Part shown: piece by piece, positions 1 through 8,251 of the stretch
Layout: the number at the start of each line of letters is the position of its first letter
How positions within the stretch are numbered: position 1 is the first letter of the stretch
DNA from: Rhodocyclaceae bacterium
GTDB lineage: Bacteria > Pseudomonadota > Gammaproteobacteria > Burkholderiales > Rhodocyclaceae
Assembly: GCA_016791145.1 (NCBI GenBank)
Contig: JAEUNJ010000124.1
Span: 1-40,549 of the forward strand
Length of the DNA: 40,549 bases
Reading direction: 5' to 3'
Program-made: the position numbers and the translations under genes
Notes under the pieces: generated by a model
The model's database searches: none
What the model was told of the DNA's origin: nothing
The model's input: the letters and a program-made list of their open reading frames with translations, nothing else

Positions 1-461
1 AGCAGGTTGGCGCCGGCGCTCTCCACCAGATACAGCAACGGGAGCTTGTTCTCGAGCGCGATGCGCAGCATGCGCAGGACCTTGTCGAGTCCCTTGGGCT
101 GGATCGCGCCGGCCTCGATGCCCGAATCGGAAGCCATGACCATGACCCGCACTCCCGACACGTAGCCGATGCCGGCCACGAGCCCCCCGCCGGGCAGGGT
201 CTTCTCCGGGTCCGGGTTGTCCTGGCACCAGCCGGCCAGGGTCGAGAGTTCCAGGAAGGGAGAGCCCGGGTCCAGGACCCGCGCCACCCGTTCCCGGGGC
301 AGGAGCTGGCCCCGCTTGTCGAAGATAGGACGGGCCCGCTCCGAGGCGGCCCGGGTCCGGGCCTCGACGGCGCGGAAGCCGGCGATCAGGCGCAGCCAGG
401 CCTCCCGGTTGGCCCGGGCCGTTTCGGTTCCCGGGTCGAAGCTGGATTGCAGGCGGGGCAT
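1..461 (-). CDS. Acyl-CoA carboxylase carboxyltransferase (beta) subunit, 5' part only
   Basis: Only the N-terminal 153 codons are inside the window; the gene continues past base 1. The translation begins MPRLQSSFDPGTETA and contains a carboxyltransferase fold signature: a LDPGSPFLELSTLAG block, a GGGLVAGIGYVSG block and a LPLLYLVESAGAN block, as in the beta subunits of propionyl-, methylcrotonyl- and geranyl-CoA carboxylases. These subunits move CO2 from biotin to an acyl-CoA in the cytoplasm. Its ATG shares one base with the stop codon of the upstream reductase (TGATG), so translation is probably coupled. The pairing with a CoA-type reductase resembles acyclic terpene (Atu) or leucine-type (Liu) catabolic clusters; the exact substrate cannot be fixed from this fragment. 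Confidence 0.85.
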   Translation of the reverse strand, partial: MPRLQSSFDPGTETARANREAWLRLIAGFRAVEARTRAASERARPIFDKRGQLLPRERVARVLDPGSPFLELSTLAGWCQDNPDPEKTLPGGGLVAGIGYVSGVRVMVMASDSGIEAGAIQPKGLDKVLRMLRIALENKLPLLYLVESAGANL

Positions 462-1330
462 CAGTCCTCCAGGAACCCGGGGGGCTTGTAGAGCGGAAAG
501 CCGTTGTAGGGTGCGGACCGGTCGTGGGGCACCAGCGGCCAGGTGTGCCGCGCATTGGGCACGCCCCCGTCCACCCGCAGGCAGGCGCCGGTGACGAAGG
601 CGGCGGCCTCGCTCAGCAGGAAGACGACCGCCGCCGACACCTCCGCCTCGGTGCCCATCCGTTGGAGGGGTACCTTGCGCTTCAGGGTCCTGGCCATGGC
701 CTTGACCGGCTCGGGGTAGTGCTCGAAGCCGCTGGAGGCGATCCAGCCCGGTGCCACGGCATTGACCCGGACCCCGGAATGGGCCCACTCGCAGGCGGCC
801 GTCTCGGTGAAGTTGAGCATGCCGGCCCGGGCCGCGCCCGAGTGGCCCATGCCGGGCATGCCTCCCCAGATGTCGGCAATGATGTTCACGATGGCGCCGC
901 CGTGCGGCTCCATCCATTGGCGGTAGCACTCGCGGGCCACCAGGAAACCGCCGGTCAGGTTGTTCCGGACCACCGTCTCCCAGCCCTTGAAGGAGATGTC
1001 CTTCAGCGGTGCCGGGTATTGGCCGCCGGCGTTGTTGAACAATCCGTCGATGCGCCCATGTTCGGCCAGCACGTGGGTCACTGTTTCCGATACCGCGATC
1101 TCCTCGCGGATGTCGCAGGAGTGGATGCTTACTTTTGCATCCGGGCAGGCGGCGACGATCTCGTCCCGGACCGCCGCCAGCTTGTCCAGGCTGCGGCCGG
1201 CCAGGGCGACGCCGGCCCCCAGGCTGGCGAGTTCGTGGGCCGTGCAGCGGCCTATCCCGGAGCCGCCACCCGTCACGAGGACGACCTGGCCCCGGAAGAG
1301 GTCCGGTCGGAATACGGAACGGTACGCCAT
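461..1330 (-). CDS. SDR-family oxidoreductase of the PECR/DECR (enoyl-CoA reductase) type
   Basis: A 289-residue short-chain dehydrogenase. The cofactor motif TGGGSGIG lies at residues 20-27 and the NNAGG motif at 99-103. The usual YxxxK active site is replaced by SGAARAG near 164-170, the form known from peroxisomal trans-2-enoyl-CoA reductase and 2,4-dienoyl-CoA reductase relatives, which suggests a CoA-ester substrate. The reading frame stays open to 1378, but the ATG at 1330 has AGGAGG about 10 bases upstream, so I start there. The stop overlaps the start of the carboxyltransferase gene. In acyclic terpene clusters similar proteins are called citronellol/citronellal dehydrogenases (AtuB/AtuG-like). 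Family is certain; substrate is inference. Confidence 0.88.
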   Translation of the reverse strand: MAYRSVFRPDLFRGQVVLVTGGGSGIGRCTAHELASLGAGVALAGRSLDKLAAVRDEIVAACPDAKVSIHSCDIREEIAVSETVTHVLAEHGRIDGLFNNAGGQYPAPLKDISFKGWETVVRNNLTGGFLVARECYRQWMEPHGGAIVNIIADIWGGMPGMGHSGAARAGMLNFTETAACEWAHSGVRVNAVAPGWIASSGFEHYPEPVKAMARTLKRKVPLQRMGTEAEVSAAVVFLLSEAAAFVTGACLRVDGGVPNARHTWPLVPHDRSAPYNGFPLYKPPGFLED

Positions 1331-1373
1331 GCTTTCCCTGTCCTCCTGATCCCCGGAAGCGGGGGTTTTACAA

Positions 1374-1391
1374 ACCAAGCAATTGCTTGGT
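1374..1391. promoter_or_regulatory. 18-bp perfect palindrome, likely operator of the acyl-CoA operon
   Basis: ACCAAGCAATTGCTTGGT is identical to its reverse complement. It lies 44-61 bases upstream of the reductase start, where a promoter is expected. Length and symmetry fit a TetR-family dimer site, the regulator class that usually controls branched-chain or terpenoid acyl-CoA genes in proteobacteria. No regulator gene for it is inside the window. Confidence 0.6.
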
Positions 1392-1474
1392 AGCTTAACC
1401 GACGGAGGGCGTCCGAGGCAACGGTTGTCGCCGCTCAGGCGATGCTTGGGAGGAGGCGGTTGCCAGACCCGGGG

Positions 1475-2095
1475 TCAGGCGAAGACGGAAAAGCTGTTGG
1501 AAACGGTGACCGGACTCGCGTAGGCGCGCACCGCAGCCGCCCGGACGGCGCTCGATGCCTCCTCCCGCAGTCTTTCCCGTTCCGCGCGCCCCTGTTCGGC
1601 CTCGACGGCCCGTTGCTCGGCCTGCTGGACGGCCAAGTCGGCACGCCCGCGGGACTCCAGTTGGGCCCCGACGGCGGCGACCCGGTAATCCTGTTCGCTG
1701 GGATCCCGCGGCGCCAGTGCGGCGGCCTGGATGCGTTCGCCCTTGTCGATGTTGGCTTCGGGTTTGCGTTCCGGTGAAGTGTCAATGCCCACTTCGCCGG
1801 AAACGGCGTACTGGCGGCCATCGGGCCCATAGACGTAATTGAAGTTGGCGCCACTGGTGACCACCCCGCGACCGGCCCGCAGGTGGGCCGCCTCATGCTC
1901 GCGAACCCGGCGGTCGATGGCCTGCAGCTCGCGGACGATACGCAGTTGCTCCGCAGTCAGTTGCCGGGTGGCGGTCGCCTGGGTGCCTTCCCCCTTGGGC
2001 AGCGTGCCCTCCAACTGATCCCGGGTGGCCGGAATCTGGACTCCGGTCGCCTGGGAGATGCCGACGGTGCGAAGGGAGATTCCCAAGGAAGCCAT
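1475..2095 (-). CDS. SprA-related putative metalloprotease
   Basis: A 206-residue protein with the HExxH zinc-protease signature (REHEAAH, H67, E68, H71) followed by a Gly/Asn/Tyr-rich segment containing NYVYGPDGRQYAVSGEV at about 86-102. This arrangement is that of the SprA-related family (PF12118), annotated as putative metalloproteases without a settled role. The N-terminal 45 residues are polar and low in structure. Residues about 135-190 are rich in Ala, Glu, Gln and Arg and probably form a coiled coil. No signal peptide is obvious. The gene stands alone; a promoter-like sequence ends about 30 bases upstream of the ATG, but I see no clear Shine-Dalgarno. Proteolytic activity is not proven by sequence. 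Confidence 0.8.
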   Translation of the reverse strand: MASLGISLRTVGISQATGVQIPATRDQLEGTLPKGEGTQATATRQLTAEQLRIVRELQAIDRRVREHEAAHLRAGRGVVTSGANFNYVYGPDGRQYAVSGEVGIDTSPERKPEANIDKGERIQAAALAPRDPSEQDYRVAAVGAQLESRGRADLAVQQAEQRAVEAEQGRAERERLREEASSAVRAAAVRAYASPVTVSNSFSVFA

Positions 2096-2124
2096 GGCGT
2101 CAACGCGCAGAAATGCCCACTCAA

Positions 2125-2153
2125 ACTATAGCCGAAGCGTCCGTTGATGGAAA
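2125..2153 (-). promoter_or_regulatory. Sigma70-like promoter of the SprA-related gene
   Basis: On the minus strand a -35 of TTTCCA (2153-2148), a 17-base spacer and a -10 of TATAGT (2130-2125) precede the gene. Transcription would begin near 2118, giving a leader of about 22 bases, which supports the ATG at 2095. Confidence 0.5.
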
Positions 2154-2234
2154 AGGGGAATGCCGTCCGGCATGGGCCCTCCCCTGCGTGGGGCGGGACT
2201 GCCGGGAATGGCGCGCCCCTGGCTCGAATGCTCC

Positions 2235-3107
2235 TCAGGCGCCCCTGGCGCGGAACCATTCCAGCATGCGCCGCCAGCCGTCCTCCGCCTCCGCCTTGCG
2301 ATAGGTGCCCCGGTGATCGGCGTGAAAGGCGTGGGGGGCGCCAGGATAGACATGGATGACCGATCGTCCCCCCGCCTTCTTCAACTGTTCCTGCATGTCG
2401 GCCACCTGGTCGTTGTCGATGCCCTGGTCGGCGCCTCCGTAAAGCCCCAGCACCGGCGCCTTCAGGTCGGCCGCGATATCCAGCGGGTGCTTGGGCTGCT
2501 TTGCCGTCGGCGGACCCTCCAGGGTTCCGTACCAGGCCACTGCTGCCCTCAGCCGCGGGTTGTGGGCCGCATAGAGCCAGGTAGTGCGGCCGCCGCGGCA
2601 GAAGCCCGTGATGGCCAGCCGTTCCGGGTCCCCGCCGTGGGCGGCGGCCCAGGCCGCGCAGGCGTCCAGGTCAGCCATGTGTTCGGCGTCGGAGGCCTGG
2701 GCCACCGGGCCGTCGATGATGTCCTGCACGTTCTTCATCTTCCCGACGTCGCCGTGACGCGCATACATTTCCGCCGCGATGGCGAGGTAGCCGGCCTTGG
2801 CCAGGCGCCGGCAGACGTCCCTGATGTATTCGTGCACGCCGAAGATCTCGTGGACCACCAGCACCGTCGGAAGCTTGCCGCCGACACCGGCCGGACGGGC
2901 CTGGAAGGCCGGCAACGGCCCGTCCGGGGTCGGAACCCGGATCTCTCCGACGTCGAGCCCGACGGAATCCGTCGTCACGACGGTCTGCGCCGCGATGGGT
3001 TGCACGGCGACCGCGAAGCCGGCGCCCAGCGCCGTCACCACGAAGGCCCGCCGGTCGAGGGCCCGCCGCGGGAAAAGGCTGTCGAAATGGGGATCTTTTT
3101 CCGGCAT
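2235..3107 (-). CDS. Dienelactone hydrolase family protein, Tat-exported
   Basis: A 290-residue alpha/beta hydrolase of the dienelactone hydrolase family. The catalytic cysteine is C170 in GFCRGG, the acid is D227 in GGADQG and the histidine is H259 in APHAFHAD; the E87 typical of the family follows H86 in VVHEIFG. A twin-arginine pair (R19-R20, DRRAFVV) followed by a hydrophobic stretch to about residue 40 suggests export by the Tat system, with cleavage near AAQT. Such proteins hydrolyse lactones or esters; the substrate here is unknown. GGAG sits 8 bases before the ATG. The gene is divergent from the AhpD-like gene at 3203. Confidence 0.9.
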   Translation of the reverse strand: MPEKDPHFDSLFPRRALDRRAFVVTALGAGFAVAVQPIAAQTVVTTDSVGLDVGEIRVPTPDGPLPAFQARPAGVGGKLPTVLVVHEIFGVHEYIRDVCRRLAKAGYLAIAAEMYARHGDVGKMKNVQDIIDGPVAQASDAEHMADLDACAAWAAAHGGDPERLAITGFCRGGRTTWLYAAHNPRLRAAVAWYGTLEGPPTAKQPKHPLDIAADLKAPVLGLYGGADQGIDNDQVADMQEQLKKAGGRSVIHVYPGAPHAFHADHRGTYRKAEAEDGWRRMLEWFRARGA

Positions 3108-3137
3108 GGTCCATTCTCCAGGTTTGGGGTTCGGGCA

Positions 3138-3166
3138 AAATTACGCCCAAACCGGCCGCGACTCAA
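3138..3166 (-). promoter_or_regulatory. Sigma70-like promoter of the dienelactone hydrolase gene
   Basis: Minus strand: -35 TTGAGT (3166-3161), spacer of exactly 17 bases, -10 TAATTT (3143-3138), about 30 bases upstream of the start codon. It is the only AT-rich island in the 95-base divergent gap. Confidence 0.6.
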
Positions 3167-3202
3167 CCGCCGCCGCGCCAATGACGATCCGAGGAGAATC
3201 CC

Positions 3203-3787
3203 ATGTCCGCCCATCCCATCAGCCGCTATCCCGTTCCCAGGCTCGAGGACCTGCCGGAGGACATCCGGAACCGCATCCTGGAAGTCCAGGAGAAATCCGG
3301 CTTCGTGCCCAACGTCTTCCTGGCCCTGGCCCACCGGCCAGCCGAATGGCGGGCCTTCTTCGCCTACCATGACGCAATCATGGAAAAGGAAGGCGGCCTC
3401 AGCAAGGCCGACCGGGAGATGATCGTCGTCGCCACATCCAACGCCAACCAGTGCCAGTACTGCGTCGTCGCCCACGGGGCGATCCTGCGCATCCGGGCAA
3501 AGGCGCCGCTGGTGGCCGACCAGGTGGCGATCAACTACCGCAAGGCCGACATCACGCCACGCCAGCGGGCCATGCTGGACTTCGCGATGAAGGTGGCCTT
3601 CGAGGCCTACGCCATCGGCGAGGAGGACTTCGCGACGCTGCGCGCCCACGGCTTCGACGACGAGGACATCTGGGACATCGGGGCGATCTCGGCCTTCTTC
3701 GGCCTCTCTAACCGCATGGCCAACATGACCGGCATGCGCGCCAACGACGAGTTCTACCTGATGGGGCGGATTCCCAAGCAGAAGTGA
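3203..3787 (+). CDS. Peroxidase-related AhpD-like (carboxymuconolactone decarboxylase family) protein
   Basis: A 194-residue protein of the uncharacterised peroxidase-related AhpD group. The core redox motif is C84-Q-Y-C87 with H91 (QCQYCVVAHG), the CxxC...H arrangement of alkylhydroperoxidase D. The N-terminal block SRYPVPRLEDLPEDIRNRI and the EKSGFVPNVFLALAHRP segment are typical of the subgroup. No signal peptide is visible, so it is probably cytoplasmic and may act in thiol-dependent peroxide reduction. GAGGAG lies 6 bases before the ATG. It converges on rng with only 13 bases between the stop codons and no evident terminator. Confidence 0.88.
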   Translation: MSAHPISRYPVPRLEDLPEDIRNRILEVQEKSGFVPNVFLALAHRPAEWRAFFAYHDAIMEKEGGLSKADREMIVVATSNANQCQYCVVAHGAILRIRAKAPLVADQVAINYRKADITPRQRAMLDFAMKVAFEAYAIGEEDFATLRAHGFDDEDIWDIGAISAFFGLSNRMANMTGMRANDEFYLMGRIPKQK

Positions 3788-3800
3788 CCCCCGCCCTGCC

Positions 3801-5249
3801 TTACATCAGGACGATGTCGTACTGCTCCTGGGTGTAGCTGGACTCCGCCTGCAGGGACACCGGCTTCCCGATGAAGTCGGACAGCATGGCGAGCGCCTGG
3901 GATTCCTCCTCCACGAAGAGGTCGATGACGGCCGGCGAGGCGAGGATGCGGAACTCCCGGGCATTGAACTGGCGCGCCTCCCGGAGCAGTTCCCGAAGGA
4001 TTTCGTAGGCCACCGTCTGGGCGGTCTTCACCTCGCCGCGGCCACCGCAGGTGGGGCAGGGCTCGCACAGCACGTGGGCCAGGGATTCCCGGGTGCGCTT
4101 GCGGGTCATCTCCACCAGGCCCAGCTGGGTGAAGCCGTTCACCGAGATGCGGGTATGGTCCCGGGACAGGGCCTTGTTGAACTCGGCGAGGACCTCCCGC
4201 TTGTGGTCCTCGGTTTCCATGTCGATGAAATCGACGATGATGATGCCGCCCAGGTTGCGCAGGCGCAGCTGGCGGGCGATGGTCTGCGCCGCCTCCAGGT
4301 TGGTCTTGAAGATGGTGTCGTCGAAGTTGCGCGAGCCGACGAAGCCGCCCGTATTCACGTCGATGGTGGTCATCGCCTCGGTCTGGTCGATGATCAGGTA
4401 GCCGCCGGACTTGAGGTCCACCCGCCGGGCCAGGGCCTTCTGGATCTCGTCCTCGACGCCGTGCAGGTCGAACAGGGGCCGTTCGCCGGTGTAATGCTCC
4501 AGCAACTGGGCCACCTGCGGCACGTATTCCTGCGCGAAGGCGGTCAGTTTCTGGAAGTTCTCCCGGGAGTCCGCGACGATGCGCGTGGTTTCCCCGGTGA
4601 CCAGGTCGCGCAGCACGCGCTGGGCGAGGGTCAGGTCGTGGTGCAGGAGGGAAGGGGGGCGGGCCGCCTGGGCCCGGTGGCGGATTTCCGCCCACAGGCG
4701 CCGCAGGTAGGCGACGTCCGCCGCCAGTTCATCGCGTCCGGCCGCTTCGGCCATGGTTCGCACGATGTAGCCGCCGGGTTCCTCGGCGGGAAGCAGCGAC
4801 TGGATGGTGTTGCGCAACTGCTCCCGCTCCGCCTCCCCCTCGATGCGCTGGGAGATGCCGATGTGCCTTTCCTGGGGCAGGTAGACCAGCAGGCGCCCGG
4901 CGATGGAGATCTGGGTGGACAGGCGCGCACCCTTCGTGCCGATGGGGTCCTTCAGGACCTGCACGAGCAGTTCCTGCCCCTCGCTGAGGACCCGTTCGAT
5001 GGGCCGCGCCTGCTGGCCGCCCTGGCGTTCCTCCCAGATGTCGGCCACGTGCAGGAAAGCGGTGCGTTCCAGGCCGATGTCGATGAATGCGGATTGCATG
5101 CCCGGAAGCACCCGCACAACCCGTCCGAGATAGATGTTGCCGACGATGCCCCGGCTGTTGGTCCGCTCGATGTGCAGTTCCTGGACGACGCCCAACTGCA
5201 TCAGCGCGACGCGGGTCTCCTGGGGGGTGAAGTTGATCAGGAATTCCAT
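3801..5249 (-). CDS. rng: Ribonuclease G
   Basis: A 482-residue endoribonuclease of the RNase E/G family; E. coli RNase G has 489. It matures the 5' end of 16S rRNA and takes part in mRNA decay. An S1 RNA-binding domain occupies roughly residues 36-115. The metal-binding aspartates are D297 (TTIDVNTGG) and D340 (IIIVDFIDM), and the zinc-link motif is C398-P-T-C401 (CPTCGGRG). The long C-terminal scaffold of RNase E is absent, which fixes it as RNase G. It is the last gene of a minus-strand housekeeping run and follows maf, the same pairing as in E. coli. Confidence 0.97.
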   Translation of the reverse strand: MEFLINFTPQETRVALMQLGVVQELHIERTNSRGIVGNIYLGRVVRVLPGMQSAFIDIGLERTAFLHVADIWEERQGGQQARPIERVLSEGQELLVQVLKDPIGTKGARLSTQISIAGRLLVYLPQERHIGISQRIEGEAEREQLRNTIQSLLPAEEPGGYIVRTMAEAAGRDELAADVAYLRRLWAEIRHRAQAARPPSLLHHDLTLAQRVLRDLVTGETTRIVADSRENFQKLTAFAQEYVPQVAQLLEHYTGERPLFDLHGVEDEIQKALARRVDLKSGGYLIIDQTEAMTTIDVNTGGFVGSRNFDDTIFKTNLEAAQTIARQLRLRNLGGIIIVDFIDMETEDHKREVLAEFNKALSRDHTRISVNGFTQLGLVEMTRKRTRESLAHVLCEPCPTCGGRGEVKTAQTVAYEILRELLREARQFNAREFRILASPAVIDLFVEEESQALAMLSDFIGKPVSLQAESSYTQEQYDIVLM

Positions 5250-5285
5250 GGCGGGGCCCGGGTGGGCGCAGGCGGTATCGGGGGG

Positions 5286-5903
5286 TCAGAAAGGGTAGCC
5301 GAAAGCACTCAGCAATTGTGCGGTCTCGTACAGGGGCAGGCCGACGATCCCGGAATGGGAGCCGCGAATTTCCTCGACGAACATGGCCGCCCGACCCTGT
5401 ATGCCGTAGGCCCCGGCCTTGTCCATGGGCTCGCCGGAGGCCACGTAACGGCGGATTTCCCGTTCGGTGAGCTCCCGGAATCGCACCTCGCTGACCGACA
5501 GGGCATGTTCCAGTCGGCCACCCTCCGCCATCGCCACCGCCGTGAGGACACGGTGGCTGCGGCCCGAGAGGCGGACCAGGATCTCCGCGGCGTGGGCTTC
5601 CGATTCCGGCTTGCCGACGATTTCTCCGCCGATGTCCAGGGTGGTGTCGGCGGCCATGACCGGGTGGGCCAGCAGGTGGCGCAGCCCGACCAGGCGGGCC
5701 CCGTGGGCCGCCTTTGCCCGGGCGACCCGCACCACGTAGTCGTCGGGTCGCTCGCCGGGATGGGCTTCTTCCGACGTCTCGGGATCGTCCCGGGGCGGGG
5801 TCCGGAAGAGCATCAGGTCGAAGCGGACGCCGATCTGGTTCAGGAGTTCCCGGCGGCGCGGGCTGCGGGAGGCAAGGTAGATGCGCGGTTCGAGCTGGCT
5901 CAT
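5286..5903 (-). CDS. maf: Maf family nucleoside triphosphate pyrophosphatase
   Basis: A 205-residue house-cleaning pyrophosphatase that removes non-canonical nucleotides or dTTP/UTP. Family motifs are present: ASRSPRRRELL near the N-terminus, VMAADTTLDI with the active-site Asp, KPES in the middle and DKAGAYGIQG towards the C-terminus. The last motif and the position next to rng match the YhdE (dTTP/UTP) branch rather than YceF. A stretch rich in Pro, Asp and Glu near residues 36-50 is slightly longer than usual. AGGGA lies about 9 bases before the ATG. It sits 36 bases from rng and rlmH on either side, consistent with one operon. Confidence 0.95.
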   Translation of the reverse strand: MSQLEPRIYLASRSPRRRELLNQIGVRFDLMLFRTPPRDDPETSEEAHPGERPDDYVVRVARAKAAHGARLVGLRHLLAHPVMAADTTLDIGGEIVGKPESEAHAAEILVRLSGRSHRVLTAVAMAEGGRLEHALSVSEVRFRELTEREIRRYVASGEPMDKAGAYGIQGRAAMFVEEIRGSHSGIVGLPLYETAQLLSAFGYPF

Positions 5904-5939
5904 GGCGAAGGATCCCTGGATGATGTCACCGGGCCGCCC

Positions 5940-6410
5940 TCATTCCCGATGGTAGGGGTGGCCCCTCAGCAGGCTGGCCGCCCGGTAGAGGGCCTCGGCG
6001 AGCACCACGCGGACCAGGGCGTGGGGCAGGGTGAGGCTGGAAAGGCGCCAGGACTCCTCGGCCTCCTCCTTGAGGGCCGGGGAGAGGCCGTCGGGGCCGC
6101 CGATCAGCAAGGTGGCGTCCCGGCCCTCGGCCATCCAGGCGCCGAGGCGCTCGGATAGGGCGCGAGTGGTCAGATCGCGGCCCCGCTCGTCCAGGACGAT
6201 GCGCCGCGAACCCCCGGGCATGGCCTGGCGCAGGCGGCCCTCCTCGGCGGCCAGCAAGGCCGCAACCGGCTTGCCGGACGTCCTCGGTTCGGCCTTCACC
6301 TCGACCAGGTCCAGGGCCAGTTCCCGCGGCATGCGGCGGGCGAAATCCCGCCAGCCTTCCTCGACCCAGGCCGGCACGCGGGTGCCGACGGCGACCACGA
6401 CCAGCTTCAC
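5940..6410 (-). CDS. rlmH: 23S rRNA (pseudouridine1915-N3)-methyltransferase
   Basis: A 156-residue SPOUT methyltransferase, the usual length for RlmH, which methylates pseudouridine 1915 in helix 69 of assembled ribosomes. The SAM-binding knot is marked by [11 protein letters not shown], and the C-terminus ends in the family signature GHPYHRE. The start is GTG (6410-6408), overlapping the TGA of rsfS by 4 bases (GTGA), so translation is coupled to it. rsfS-rlmH adjacency is widespread in bacteria and joins two genes of late ribosome function. Confidence 0.97.
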   Translation of the reverse strand: MKLVVVAVGTRVPAWVEEGWRDFARRMPRELALDLVEVKAEPRTSGKPVAALLAAEEGRLRQAMPGGSRRIVLDERGRDLTTRALSERLGAWMAEGRDATLLIGGPDGLSPALKEEAEESWRLSSLTLPHALVRVVLAEALYRAASLLRGHPYHRE

Positions 6411-6769
6411 TCCGGTTCGGCATCGGCAGCCGCGGAGGCCCGGCGCGGCTTGCCCTGCCAGAGTTCCTCCAGGTTGTAATAGGCGCGGATCGCCGGCTGC
6501 ATGACGTGGACGACCACGTCACCCAGGTCCACCAGGACCCATTCCCCGGTTTCCTCGCCCTCGACGCCGAGGACCTGCCCGCCCGCTTCGCGGACCTTTT
6601 CCTCCACGTGGCGCGCCAGGGCCTTCACCTGGCGCGTCGAATCGGCGCTGGCGATGACGATCCGGTCGAAGAGGGACGTCAGCTTGCGCGTGTTGATGAC
6701 CTCGATGTCCTTGGCCTTGATGTCCTCGAGAGCGGCGACGGCGATTTTCTGGAGCTTGCGGACGTCCAT
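6407..6769 (-). CDS. rsfS: Ribosomal silencing factor RsfS
   Basis: A 120-residue member of the RsfS/Iojap family, which binds ribosomal protein uL14 and blocks subunit joining under nutrient limitation. Family segments are clear: [33 protein letters not shown] and [29 protein letters not shown] short Ala/Glu/Arg-rich tail of about 15 residues follows the domain. It starts 3 bases after the nadD stop and overlaps rlmH by 4 bases, so the three genes are almost certainly one transcript. Confidence 0.97.
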   Translation of the reverse strand: MDVRKLQKIAVAALEDIKAKDIEVINTRKLTSLFDRIVIASADSTRQVKALARHVEEKVREAGGQVLGVEGEETGEWVLVDLGDVVVHVMQPAIRAYYNLEELWQGKPRRASAAADAEPE

Positions 6770-6772
6770 GGA

Positions 6773-7423
6773 TCAGCGATAGAGGGAGTGCGAACGAATA
6801 TAGTCGAGAACCCCGTCGGGCATCAAATAACGGGGGCTGGCACCGTCCGCCAGGAGGCGGCGCAAGGCGGTGCCCGAGATGTCCAGGGCCGTCATGGGGA
6901 AATCGGCGATGCTGCCCGAGGGCGCGGCCGGAAGTTCCGCCACGCGCCGCGCCCGCCACTCTCCAGCCAGTTCGGGCGACATCCCGATGTCGGCGATCGG
7001 GTGGCCGGGGCGGGTGGCGACCCCGAGATGGGCGAGCCGGAAGACCTCCATCCAGCGGTGCCAGGTGGGCAGGCCGCGGAAGGCGTCGGCTCCCATGAGC
7101 AGGACGAGCGGTCGGTCCGGGCCCAGGATGCCGCGCAGTCGTTCCAGCGTCGCCACGGTGTAGCTGGGCGCCTGCGCGCGCACCTCGGTGTCGTCGAGCA
7201 GGAAGGCCGGATTGCCTTCGATGGCCAAGGCCGTCATGGCCAGGCGGTCTTCCGCCGGGGCGGCGGGGGTTTCCCGGTGGGGCGGCCGGCCGGCGGGAAT
7301 CCAGAGCACCCGCACCAGGCCCAGGATCCGCCGGGCCTCCTCGGCGAGGCGCAGGTGGCCCAGATGGACGGGATCGAAGGTCCCGCCCATGATTCCGACG
7401 GGCCCGGCTTCAATCGGCGTCAT
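6773..7423 (-). CDS. nadD: Nicotinate-nucleotide adenylyltransferase
   Basis: A 216-residue nucleotidyltransferase that joins ATP and nicotinate mononucleotide in NAD synthesis. The nucleotide-binding motif GGTFDPVHLGHL begins near residue 13, and the C-terminal ISGTALRRLL corresponds to the family's ISSTxxR motif. I keep the ATG at 7423 although its Shine-Dalgarno is poor, because the alternative Met12 would remove the first beta strand. It overlaps the end of the BPSS1780 gene by 14 bases and runs straight into rsfS. Confidence 0.96.
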   Translation of the reverse strand: MTPIEAGPVGIMGGTFDPVHLGHLRLAEEARRILGLVRVLWIPAGRPPHRETPAAPAEDRLAMTALAIEGNPAFLLDDTEVRAQAPSYTVATLERLRGILGPDRPLVLLMGADAFRGLPTWHRWMEVFRLAHLGVATRPGHPIADIGMSPELAGEWRARRVAELPAAPSGSIADFPMTALDISGTALRRLLADGASPRYLMPDGVLDYIRSHSLYR

Positions 7424-8159
7424 CGCCGCCGAAGACGTCCCGGTAGCTCAGATAGACGCTCGCCATCAGGGCGGGCGCGAACACGAAGAGCAGGATCAGC
7501 CGCAGGGCGAGGAACAGGATGTTGAGCAGGGATTGCGAGATCAGACCGGCCAGCAGCAGGAGCAGCCCGGGGAGCATCACTCCGATCACGCCGACCGTCG
7601 CGCCGTAGGCCAGGAAGGCCCGCCAGTTCGTGTAGGCGCCATAGGCGCTGAAGAAGACGGCTTTCGCGGCCGGGATCCCATCCCAGCCGGTCAGCAGCGG
7701 CGAGAACCAGAGGGCCATGATCACGGGAATCGCCAGGGCGAGCAGCCGCGTCATCATCATCACCATCTCGGCGGGGTTGGCCCGGTCCGTTTCCGCCAGG
7801 TCCAGGCCCGCGTCCAGTCCGTAACTGGCAAGGAGCACCAGCAGGGAGCCGAGCAGGTGCATGCCCCCCAGCCGCAGCAGGTGGTGGCCGTTCCTCTCCA
7901 GTCCCGATTTCAGGGCCGCCTGCCCGATCGGCGTGCGCCGCTCGACGGCCCGGCATCCGTTGGCCACGATCAGGTTCAGGGCGGGCAGCGCCAGCGGCAG
8001 CAGGAAGGGCCCGATCAGCGGCAGCAGGTTGATGACCAGGGCGACGAACATGAACCCCATCGTCAGGGCGGTCAGCAACGGCGGGTTGGCACGGAACAGG
8101 CGGAATCCCGCGATCACCCAGAGGGCGCCATGGCGGGCGGGGACGCGGCGGGCATGCAT
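7410..8159 (-). CDS. BPSS1780 family membrane protein
   Basis: A 249-residue integral membrane protein with about six hydrophobic segments, near residues 28-50, 52-70, 98-118, 140-158, 188-210 and 214-236. It fits the BPSS1780 family found mainly in betaproteobacteria, whose function is unknown. The start MHARRVPARHGALWVIAGFRLF, with a basic amphipathic N-terminus before the first membrane segment, is typical. It overlaps nadD by 14 bases and leads the nadD-rsfS-rlmH-maf-rng run, so it is co-expressed with ribosome and NAD genes; what that means for its role is unclear. Confidence 0.8.
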   Translation of the reverse strand: MHARRVPARHGALWVIAGFRLFRANPPLLTALTMGFMFVALVINLLPLIGPFLLPLALPALNLIVANGCRAVERRTPIGQAALKSGLERNGHHLLRLGGMHLLGSLLVLLASYGLDAGLDLAETDRANPAEMVMMMTRLLALAIPVIMALWFSPLLTGWDGIPAAKAVFFSAYGAYTNWRAFLAYGATVGVIGVMLPGLLLLLAGLISQSLLNILFLALRLILLFVFAPALMASVYLSYRDVFGGDDAD

Positions 8160-8251
8160 GGGAATTCAGCGGCTCGGGTGTTCGGGGCCGTGGGCGACAG
8201 CGGAAGCAGCGGATCGGTCTTCGGCGTCGCGGGCTGGGCCGGCGGCTGCCT

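Noticed and set aside
4074..6158. A 694-codon plus-strand frame across rng, maf and rlmH
   Set aside because: It covers three conserved minus-strand genes and has no recognisable protein features.
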